Below, one piece after another: positions 1 to 9,573 of a DNA stretch of 64,000 bases. The stretch is from Sialis fuliginosa (Eukaryota; Arthropoda; Insecta; Megaloptera; Sialidae): NCBI GenBank assembly GCA_961205875.1, contig OY540809.1, positions 30,020,267-30,084,266 of the forward strand, written 5' to 3'. The notes under the pieces were generated by a model. That model was not told where the DNA came from. It saw only the letters and a list, made by a program, of their open reading frames with translations, and did no database searches. Position numbers and translations under genes: made by a program. How positions within the stretch are numbered: the stretch's first letter is position 1; every line of letters begins with the position of its first letter.

Positions 1-849
1 TAAAATATGTGTAGTGTCATTTTATGTGTATAGTGTTTGTAATTTAAAGTGAGTGTAATTCAGTCATTCAGGATTCCGTCAGGCAAATTTGTAGTGTTTA
101 TTTTGATTGTGAGTTATGTAAAGTGTAACAAATAACATAAGTGATATTTGATTTTGTAAAATTTTCCGCAAGTTGTGGAAATATTGATGGAAAATATATG
201 CTGTGTATTAAAAGGTCTAACTGATTATAAACAAATCATTGAATATTTATTACTGATGTGAAATTAAATTTGAAATGTTTTTAACGAATCAATATAGTTT
301 TTATTATATAGTATGTATATACTTTACGGTATTAATTTAAAACATATTTAAGTATTGTATATTTTACAATTGTTATTTTGTAGTAAATTTTTGCAAGCGT
401 TTCTTTGATGTTTAATGTAATGAATATTTTACTGTGTTATAGTTGGTTAGATGATGTTTTAATTGCGGCATGTCTGCAAATCCATTAAAATTGTCCCGAT
501 GATGTATTGGAAATGATAGTGTTCACTGTGTTGTTGAGTGATGTGCTGTTAGTTTTGTTTTTCTTTGTCTGACCGGGATCCTATTTGACGTGAAGTGGTG
601 TGACAAATACATGGAGAAGTTCTTGCAAATGAAATAGTTTTTAATATTTTCCTTTGTGTTGTTGTGTTGATGTTTCAGTGCTTTTCCAAATAATTTCAAA
701 AATAGTTTTTGTTGCAATCAAATTAGATAACTATCTCTTTGGAAAGTAAAAGTATAACAAGTGCTTGAAAAGTGCGCAGTGTACACAGTATATTCAAAAT
801 TTTAGTTTGAAAGAAATCTTGTTAAGTGACAAGTGAAAAATAAGTAACA
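1..849. other. AT-rich flank, no gene recognised
   Basis: AT/GT-rich sequence with no convincing coding region on either strand. Short open frames here have no recognisable domain and biased low-complexity composition. The last ~100 bases could be the 5' leader of the small ORF that starts at 850. Confidence 0.5.
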
Positions 850-1230
850 ATGTTCTGTTTTTCAGGCCTTTTTAAATTTATTCTTTTTATCAAAATTAAG
901 CCTTTTTTCAGTGGGCATATACATAGAATAATATCATTCTTTTTTATGTTCATTGTTGGCTTTGTTTTTGGTAAAAAGAATAACTCTGGTAAGATGTACA
1001 CAAAATATAACTATTATTCAGTTACATTACATTACAGTCACAATTTTTCCAATGAATTTTAGATCTTTTATACAATAATATACAAATATATATAACTATA
1101 ATAATTATTTTTTTATGAAAAATTCTTCTCCACGATACATCAGAAAAATGTATTTATCAATAATAACAATTATTTTTCAGGTTTATCAACAGTATATTCA
1201 TCTACAAGATGTATTTCATTTTTTCAATAA
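850..1230 (+). CDS. possible small two-exon membrane protein gene (hypothetical)
   Basis: Not recognised. A reading frame starts at ATG 850 in a favourable context (AACAATG). It has a good donor (G|GTAAGATG) after 988 and a pyrimidine-rich acceptor ending at 1180. Joining 850-988 to 1181-1230 gives 62 codons ending in TAA at 1228-1230. AATAAA motifs overlap and follow the stop. The predicted peptide is basic and aromatic at the N-terminus, with one hydrophobic segment at about residues 27-41 (IISFFFMFIVGFVFG), so it would be a single-pass membrane or signal-anchored protein. Alternatively exon 1 is the first exon of a longer type II membrane protein with another downstream exon, or the frame is chance in AT-rich DNA. 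No homology is claimed. Confidence 0.28.
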
Positions 1231-1817
1231 ATTATTTGAAAATAAATGGTGTAATTTTCATTTACAGTTAATTAATTAAGATAATTTTGTCAGTATTCAT
1301 ACTGCAAAGCAGGTAATATTTTATAAATAAGTAACTAGGAACAATATTACTAACAATAAGTATTCAAAGAACAGTAATGTATTGAAAATAGCAATATTAA
1401 AGCAAAATAAATATGTATATCTCAGAATATGCAGTATGTACTTAAAATAATTCAAAATTAATTTTGTATTAAAATTTGTTCTTAAGTCCATATTTTTTTA
1501 TGTAAGTGTATGTCCAAATAAACATTTTGCACCAGGTCTGGTCCGGTTGCTCTCTGAAATTTTGAGGGGCCTCTGTAATTAAACCCCTAGGATAAAATTT
1601 CTGCCGTATATCCAAAAACATCTTTGAGGTCTACTAACATTTACGCGATTTTTTTTGCGTATTTTTCATGGGCCTTATCTATTAAACCCCTACAAGCTGG
1701 TGGACCGGACTCATCGTCCGAGCTTTGTCTGAGTGAGTACTTCAAAGTAACCCAGTATTTATTTATCTATGAAGTAACCACAACGGCAGACGGTTATTAA
1801 ACCTACACCGATTTTGC
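1231..1817. other. intergenic, no gene recognised
   Basis: AT-rich spacer. A ~230-bp less AT-rich patch at about 1530-1740 has 'taaacccct' twice and loosely inverted 'ggtccgg' / 'ccggac' ends. It may be a decayed transposon but was too weak to call. Confidence 0.4.
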
Positions 1818-2366
1818 AGCTGGCTCCTATACGATTTATCGTAACAATTAATCGTTACGATAAATCGAAAGAGTGTATACTGTTTACATGCAACGATTTC
1901 TTGTCCAATATTCATTGTCGACCGCGGTACACTCGGTTAGCTTTTGCCATGGAGGAAGTACTGTTGTGGTCGTTATATATCGTTTGTTTAGCAAGAAAAG
2001 TGAAAAGGTCACGAAGACCAAGAAGAAAGTGGAGCCGCCAGTGGTTGCTGAAAAAAAGGGTATTTTCTCATATAAAATTATTGAAAGAATTGCGAAATGA
2101 ACCCAATGACTGGTGGAATTATTTAAGAATAGATGAAGAGACTACATAGACGTGAACAGCTAATGCAAACTGAGTCAAATCGTAACAATGAATGGCTGCT
2201 ACTTGTTTACACGTTCCAATTTGTCGTTACGATTCACAGAAATTGATGTCGGCCGGCATCAACCACCCAATCCAATTCCAATAAATCGCTACAATGTCCT
2301 GTTTACACGCAACGATAAATCGTAACAATTCGATTGTTACGATTTATCGTAGCGTGTAAACCAGGC
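1818..2366 (+). mobile_element. non-autonomous PIF/Harbinger-like element
   Basis: The right end (about 2290-2366) is a strong inverted structure built on 'cgataaatcgtaacaat' and its complement, ending GTAAACCAGGC followed by TTA. The left end (about 1818-1880) carries the same motif, 'cgatttatcgtaacaat', inverted. TIRs of the AGCCTGGTTTACACG type and TTA targets are typical of PIF/Harbinger transposons. The interior still encodes the start of a Harbinger-like transposase (1949-2149). The element is only ~550 bp, so most of the transposase has been deleted. The left end is diverged, so its exact boundary is uncertain. Confidence 0.6.
1949..2149 (+). pseudogene. Harbinger-type transposase N-terminal fragment
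   Basis: A 66-codon open frame from ATG 1949 to TAG at 2149. It has a hydrophobic start, then a basic Arg/Lys-rich stretch (RRPRRKWSRQWL), and ends with LLKELRNEP...NYLRIDEET. That layout resembles the N-terminus of PIF/Harbinger transposases, where a basic W-containing stretch precedes 'ELR..D...F.NYLRM....F'. The frame stops immediately after this, and the DDE catalytic domain is absent. It is therefore read as a leftover from internal deletion of a transposon. It lies inside the element with Harbinger-like ends, which supports the call. A different domesticated Arg-rich peptide is possible but less likely. Confidence 0.55.
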
Positions 2367-2591
2367 TTAATATCCATATCTGACAGTTCTTCGGGGAATA
2401 ATAGATTTGCTGGTAATATTTATTATTTATAGTTGGTTAGCCTGAAATAGTTATATTTTTGCATTGGCTAGATTGATTTCATACCAACACAAGGAATTTA
2501 AAATAAAATCACTTTATAACCTGAAATAGTTTAGTATTATAAATTAATAAAAATGCAATAAATTTACTTAAAACTTATTATTTATTAGAAA

Positions 2592-3362
2592 ATGTCATCG
2601 TTAAAAAGGGTGCAGGTAAATATTTGTTTATTTTTGTTTTATATCAATTATTTTTTTCCTTGCAAAAGACATTAAATTATTACATATTTTTAAGTTCTAA
2701 TAATATTTTCTTTAGCAATGGGCAACATTTGCTCGAGTTTGGCATATCTATGATGCGACTTGGCAGAACCCTTTTGAATCTGCCAATCTGATAAAGAAAT
2801 ATTTACAAGGAATGCATAAACCAATTTACCATCCAATGAGTATGTATTTGATCTATAATCAAGGAAAAACACTAGTATTACACTTATTAACAAATTTCAG
2901 ATGATTGTGGAGATCATGTAATAGTTACTAATAGTAAAGAAATAGCTCTTCCTGGTGACGAGTGGAAAAAACGAGTATATTTCCACCATACTGGCTATCC
3001 TGGAGGTGCATCGTGGACATTAGCTTGGGAATTACACGATAAAGATCCAACGATGGTTAGTTTAAAGTTTTAAAGCAAATTAAGTTATATCAAGTGTAAC
3101 ATGATTTTTTTTATTAAAGGTTATGAAAAAAGCAGTGTACCACAGTATGAAAGGTAACCTTCAAAGGAGATACACAATGCAACGATTACACATATTTCCC
3201 GGTAATGATGTACCTATTGAACTACTTAGAAACGTTAGTAATCAAATAAGACAATTACGACCTGTTCCAAAACGATTAGATTCTTATACGCAAGAAGAAA
3301 TAGAAAAGTTCCCGAAAATAATGGACTGGCCCGAGGATTACGTACTTGAAAAAATTAAGTAG
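2592..3362 (+). CDS. mRpL13: mitochondrial ribosomal protein L13 (uL13m)
   Basis: Large-subunit protein of the mitochondrial ribosome. Four exons: 2592-2615, 2716-2839, 2901-3055 and 3120-3362, all with GT-AG introns of 60-100 bp, giving 181 aa (human MRPL13 is about 178). The protein opens MSSLKRVQQWATFARVWH, a typical animal mRpL13 start. It then shows the L13-family features 'LQGMHKPIYHP', 'NDCGDHVIVTN', 'HHTGYPGG', 'KGNLQRR..MQRLHIFPG' and a C-terminal 'PKRLDSYTQEEIEKFP'. The first exon codes for only 8 residues, so it is easily missed by single-frame ORF finding. The stop lies 74 bp from the stop of the convergent hydrolase gene, so the two 3' UTRs probably overlap. Complete, with no frame damage seen. 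Confidence 0.95.
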
Positions 3363-3436
3363 ATATTTTTATTATTGATTTTATAGTTTAATTTGTAAAG
3401 TATTTAATACATAAATATTGTAAAACATTTCCATTT

Positions 3437-6400
3437 TTATAAATTTAATATTTTTTCAACTCCCTTCTGAGTAACCTGCATTAATATGTCTTTATTTAAT
3501 TTAAAGTTTTGTATAGCTTTTAGTCGAGTTTCTTCCCAATCATAAAGCTCTTTATATATTTGAAATACAAACTTTGCTCTTCCAACTTCATTGACAAAAT
3601 TCAAAGCATATAAAATTTGTTCATGCCATCGTGCTTTTAAACATACTCTTAACCAACAAAATTTAATTTCAACATTTTTTACTTCATTAAAATTGTATAC
3701 TTCTTTTATTGCCTTTAATTTGTCCTGCTCTTCGTATAAAATATTTTCTTTGTACAATATATTTAAAAAGTAACATATTTGCCTGATCGACATATTATCA
3801 AATGAAGGTTTTTTTATAGCGTTAGTCCAATGCAACCATTTTTGTTTTAATACTATGCTTTTATGCATTTTTGATATGTTTAATAAAGGTAATATAGTCG
3901 GCATTCCAGGACTATAAAGCCATGATTGCCAGTTGATTTTTATTAATTTTTTATTGCCAGAAAAATATTCAATGAACACTTTCTTGAAGTCATTTGTTTC
4001 AATTGATTGATATTTGAATTTTTCCAAAAAATGTTTGAGAAACTTTCCAAAAGGTTCTGTAAAATAAAATTGATATATTAGTGAACAAATTTTAATTTGA
4101 ATGTAATAATTGTAAAAAACATAAAAAGAACAGGTCACAATACTCATAATCTTACAATTGAGTTATATAATACACATTCAATAACATTGGGTGCGTTTAG
4201 CGAGCTCAGCGGTTGAAAGTCAGCAGTCAACTATGCTGAGTATGCTGACAGTCAACTGCTTCAAATTCTCTAAACCATGAGCTTACAGTCATAGTATCAC
4301 AAAAAACATAAATATTACCATTCACATTTCTACGAACGAGCCTGTTGTTTATAATAACAAAATCCTTTTAAAAAATTGGTTTGTTCATTTTTCGACAAGA
4401 ACGACTCAGAAAACGCAAAAATAATTTACCGATCCAAAAAGTTTTGACGTCTAAATATGAACAAGTTAGAGCCAGCTAATAACTGACCGACGCAACGTTA
4501 ATTTTTTGCGCTGACCTGTTTACTCAACAGTTGGAAGTCAGCGTTTACGCAGCTGCCCGTTTAGCGAAACCGATTTGGTCAGCAACTCAGCCGCTGACGT
4601 TCGCTAAACGCATCCATTGTTAATAGTAACAAAATCTTAAAATAAGAAAAAAGGAACAGATCATTTTTTTTATAGATATTTGTGGCCACCTGTGTAACAT
4701 ATTATAATCATATATACCTGAACCAACTGTTTGTTCTAAATATCGTACAAATAATTGACCTTTTTCATTAGGAACTTTACTAAACACATCATTGGGATGG
4801 ATACCTTTTAAATCAATGACCAATTTTGTGTACGGATGTTTATCTCCTAGTTTTTGTATCTGTAAATAGATATTTATGAAACTTTTCATGAGTACAACAA
4901 ACTGTCTACACGCTCAAAAAAAATAAAAAAAAAATGTACTACTTGTGAATTAATAAGGATGATGAAAAAGTTCTGTTAGAAAAAACGGTTTATTTTGATA
5001 TCACTCACATTATCTTTAAGTTCATCAATGCCCATGACTGTGGCCAAGTCTCGTTCCTCTTCATCTATTAGTTCGCCAATCATTTTTCGTTCAATAAATG
5101 TTGTAAATCCTTCATTTAACCAAAAGTGCTCAAAATTTGCTGCTGTTACTAAATTTCCAGTCCAGCTATGAGCTATTTCATGTGCAATAACATTCACTAA
5201 CGAACGATCTCCAGCCTATAATCGGTAAATCAATTTTATTATATAGTCAAAAAGAACTTATTTATAGTTGTTGAAAGGCTTGTGTTCTTACTAACCAATA
5301 TTGTAGGTGTGGTAAATGTTAAACAAGGATTTTCCATCCCTCCAAAAGCAAATGATGGTGGTAATACAAGGATATCATATTTACCCCATATATAAGGCCC
5401 ACATATCTTTTCAGCTATCTTCAACATGCGCTCTGTATCTTGAAATTCATATTCTGCTTGTTCTAAAAGCTCTTTTTCAGCCCAAACATGTGTACGAAGA
5501 CCTACTTGTCTTGATTCTAAAGCACCGACAGCAATTGCTATTAAGTATGATGGTATTGGTACATTTTGATAGAACTGGTGAAAAGTTGTTCCGTTTAGAA
5601 GTTTGATAGGTTTGTTGTAAAAATGTGCTCCCATTAATACTGTTAGTTCGGAAGGAGCTGTTATCTAGAAATATAGATTATAACTAAATCAAATTATAAT
5701 ATTGAGATCTTTTTACCTTTCTAAGATATCGAAAAGTAAAAATGTCTGATTATATAATATGAAAACATGTGGTTTTTAAATCTTATGATAATATATCACT
5801 GGGGTATTTATTCACACATTAATAGTATTATATTCTAAGAAATAAATTAAATATCTTATATTATGAATTATATATTCACCTCTGCTACGAACGAAGTTTT
5901 TACAGAAGGAGTATCTTGACAAGGAATTATTGATCTTATTGCAATGGGCTGAAACATAAAAAAGGTATGTTAATATAATATAAAATTTAATTTTAATTAA
6001 TTCAAAATACAATCACATATTTTATTTCACCTATTAATTAATCTTAATTTCAGTATAATGACAAATTATATATTTGATAAAACATATTACAAAGTTTATA
6101 TTTTATATTATTACCTGCCCTAAACTGAACATAAACGGATAATTTTTTCCTGATGTTTGAACTGGTGATAACCAATGCAAAGCGTCAGCTTGAGGCGATG
6201 TTTCATAGTGAATTACTACTGTAAATCTTTAAATAATTATATTAAAATATTTTTATCTCAAATTATTTTTTCTATCAAAATTTTATATTTATGTAAATTG
6301 GTACCTATATTTAAATATATAATTCTAATTTTATATTTACATTTTGTTTATATCTACAGGTAGAAATACAGTAAGTTTTGAACCGATGCCTTTAACGTTG

Positions 6401-6883
6401 TTAGATATTTCATATTTTAGTTTTTCTCCATTAGCGAAATTTATTACAGAATAAATATTAAGATCTTTTACATCAAGTACCTAAAAAAAATATATTCGTT
6501 TTATTTATTAAAATTATATTCATATCATTTATAACTTACTAATTCATTAATATTATTTTTTATTTTCTCTGCTTTTAAGCTTACTTTGCCTGCTAAGACA
6601 CATCTTTTAAAATTAATATCTAAGGATAAATGTAAAGATTTAACTGCAACTAAATCTAAAACATTGGAGAAAATTGTAAGGATTTTAAAATTAAATTATA
6701 AATTATTCAATTTACAATATTTGTAATATAGTATTACAAAATAATCTGAAATATAAGGAATTTTCTGTTGAGTTCTTGTTTGCTGTCATATTTTATAATA
6801 TTTTAATATTACATACCGGATCTAGAAAAGGAATTGGGATCTTTTGGACTGAATTCAGTATTTTTTATATCGATTTCAAACAT
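3437..6883 (-). CDS. Lta4h: leukotriene A4 hydrolase / M1 aminopeptidase family protein
   Basis: Nine exons on the minus strand: 6883-6817, 6655-6540, 6480-6341, 6226-6115, 5948-5880, 5664-5296, 5215-5009, 4859-4718 and 4056-3437. They join in frame to 613 aa (human LTA4H 611). Domain order is the N-terminal beta domain, M1 catalytic domain and C-terminal helical domain. The GGMEN exopeptidase motif is at 276-280, zinc motif HEIAH at 303-307, and the third zinc ligand E326 in WLNEG. The C-terminal peptide-carboxylate pair is kept in GRAKF. Against human numbering (offset +8), the catalytic Tyr383 is Asn391 (VPNEKG), Tyr378 is Phe386, and Asp375 aligns with Asn383. The family is a cytosolic zinc aminopeptidase, and vertebrate members also hydrolyse LTA4. 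The missing Tyr and Asp make normal activity doubtful. Intron 8 holds a 427-bp MITE. Head-to-head with Pde12. Confidence 0.95.
4189..4615. mobile_element. 427-bp MITE in intron 8 of the hydrolase gene
   Basis: Terminal inverted repeats: left GGGTGCGTTTAGCGAGCTCA, right (read inward) GGATGCGTTTAGCGAACGTC, both continuing with CAGCGG. Flanking ATT at 4186-4188 and 4616-4618 looks like a 3-bp target duplication. No transposase frame is present. The 3-bp duplication suggests PIF/Harbinger, but the superfamily is not certain. Confidence 0.75.
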
Positions 6884-6950
6884 TTTACTATAAAATAACT
6901 TTATTTTTCATAAATACTTTTTAATACATTCTAAAAAGATAAAGATAATA

Positions 6951-9012
6951 GCCCAGTCAAGGAAGCAGTGAAAAGTGATAAAAAGGGAAATTTAGAGGGC
7001 AAGCAATTTTATGATTGATTCTTATAGATTTTAAACCGGAGAATTCGAAAAAAATAACCCGGACAAGCGAAAAGTGGTGCAACACCCTTAAAAATGGGGT
7101 TTAAGGGTGAAAACCCCATTTCCAATCGTTTTTTCAATTTATCACAAAATCTATAGCGACGATGGTATATTTTTATCGTTGATATATGTTCAGGACACTC
7201 AGATGAATCGATTGTGACTACATATACTAAATTTGACCAAAAATTACCACTTTCAAAGGGCTTAAAAGACGTAAAAATGCATCTTTTCAGGAGAAATAGT
7301 TTAAAAATTAATAACTTTTGTTAAAATCATCCAAATAACTCGTAATTAGCGTCAAATTGTTCCTGAAGTTCCAAAGAATAATGACCAACCATAATTTAAA
7401 AAAATATTAATCGTATAACCAATAAAAATTGCCAATGTTTAAGGGTAAGTAACGTAATTTTTTGAAAAACTACATTTTTACTAAAATTTAAATAAAAACA
7501 CCAGGGTTAAATATTTTTTAGTGAAACGAATTGATTCTTATAAATTTTGAACCGAAGAATTCGAAAAAAATAACCCGGACTAGCGGAAAGTGGTGCAACA
7601 CCCTTAAAATGGGGTTTAAAGGTGAAAAGCCCATTTCCAACCGTTTTTACAAATTATCACAAAATCTAAAGCAACTATGGTATATTTTTATGATTGATAT
7701 ATGTTCAGAACACTTAGACGAATCGATTGTGACCACATATACTAAATTTGGCCAAACATTACGTCTTTCAAAGGGCTTAAAAGACGTAAAAATGCATCTT
7801 TTCGGGAGAAATAGTTTAAAAATTAAGAACTTTTGTTAAAATCATCCAAATGACTCGTGACTAGGCTCAAATTATTCCTGAAGTTCCAAAGAATAATGGC
7901 CAATCATAATTTAAAAAAATATTAGTAGTTTAACCAATGAAAATCGCTAATGTTTAAGGGTAAATGCATTTTTACGTCTTTTAAGCCCTTTGGAAGAGGT
8001 AATTTTTGGCCAAATTTAGTATATGTGGTCACAATCGATTCGTCTAAGTGTCCCGAACATATATCAATGATAAAAATATACTATCGTCGCTTCAGATTTT
8101 GTGATAAATTGAAAAAAACGGTTGGAAATGGGGTTTTCACCCTTAAACCTCATTTTTAAGGGTGTTGCACCACTTTTCGCTAGTCCGGGTTATTTTTTTC
8201 GAATTCTCCGGTTCAAAATCTATAAGAATCAATCATAAAATTGCTTGCCCTCTTAATTTCTTGCCAAAATGCTTCCTTTACTGGACTGAATCTATTATTT
8301 TGTTTGGAAAAATGTAATTTTTTTTAATTGTATACAACAAAAATTCAGTGTATTTCTAAGCGCACTTGTACCCGTTCTAATAATTGAATATTATTTTGGG
8401 GGGTCTCATTTTGTTTGTATGTACAAATAGAAGATATCTACCTTGGTTTCACTAAAAAATATTCAACCCTGGTGTTTTTATTTAAATTTTAGTAAAAAGA
8501 TAGTTTTTAAAAAATTTACGTTACTTACCGTTAAACATTAGCGATTTTTATTGGTAAAACTATTAATATTTTTTTAAATTATGGTTCATTATTATTCTTT
8601 GGAACTTCAGGAACAATTTGAGCCTAGTTACGAGTCATTTGGATGATTTTAGCAAAAGTTATTAATTTTTAAACTATTTTCCCCGAAAAGATATATTTTT
8701 AAGTCTTTTAAGCCCTCTGGAAGAGGTAATTTTTGGTCAAATTTAGTATATGTGATCACAATCGATTCGTCTGAGTTTCCTGAACATATATCAACCATAA
8801 AAATATACCATCATTGCTTTAGATTTTGTGATAAATTGAAAAAACGGTTGGAAATGGGGTTTTCACCCTTAAACCCCATTTTTAAGGGTGTTGCACCACT
8901 TTTCGCTTGTCCGGGTTATTTTTTTCTAATTCTCCGGTTCAAAATCTATAAGAATCAATCATAAAATTGCTTGCCCTCTTAATTTCCTGTCAAAATGCTT
9001 CCTTTACTGGAC
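6951..9012. mobile_element. 2-kb palindromic transposable element with nested internal repeats
   Basis: The outer ends are GCCCAGTCAAGGAAGC (6951) and its near-complement GCTTCCTTTACTGGAC (ending 9012), with TA on both sides. The same ~300-bp block ('aataacccggac...gtggtgcaacaccc') occurs four times: forward near 7020 and 7530, inverted near 7950-8240 and 8690-8980. A second copy of the right end (GCTTCCTTTACTGGACT) lies at about 8272-8288. The structure is thus a composite of overlapping palindromes. The TA flanks hint at Tc1/mariner-type insertion. Open frames in it are by-products of the repeats, and no transposase is seen. It sits in the divergent promoter interval between the hydrolase gene and Pde12. 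Confidence 0.75.
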
Positions 9013-9573
9013 TATAAACAATAATTCTTATTATCTTTGAAATAGTTTTATAAATTCAGTATTCTTATCGTCTTATCAATATTTATACTCATATTAGTGA
9101 TAACTACTGATAATACATTGAACAGTATTTATTATAAATAGAAATTACATTCGAAATAAAATTCAATTTAAAATACTTAAAACAGTAATTGTGAATGTAA
9201 AATAATAAAAATATTTTACTTTCAAGGACTGCATGATTAAAATTCAATATATTTATTTACGTATACTACATATTTATCCATGATACAATTATTATTATTG
9301 TATCATGATATTTATCCAATACATAATTGCTTTCTTAATTTTGAGAATTAGAGTAAATTGAATCGTATTTAAATTCAAATTTAAAACTATAACACGGAAG
9401 AGGGACTCGAATACGGAAATAACCTCTATGCCCTCTATATTAAATTATTTGTATCTGTGTTATATGTCAAATGTGACATTTCTGTGGCATCGCGGCGTGT
9501 CAATTTAATTATATTTGAGGTTAATGTAAAAAGTAATTAAAATTGAATTTAAGAATTAAATGTATTAAACTTT
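9013..9573 (+). other. Pde12 upstream region
   Basis: AT-rich. It contains a small perfect hairpin (atgatacaat...attgtatcat, about 9281-9308). A less AT-rich patch at about 9395-9510 is the likeliest core promoter region for Pde12, but no specific element could be identified. Confidence 0.35.

Noticed and set aside
7531-8964. Several 70-100-codon frames in the palindromic element
   Set aside because: The same peptide appears in each repeated block, including 'both-strand' versions. It reflects the repeat and has no transposase motif.
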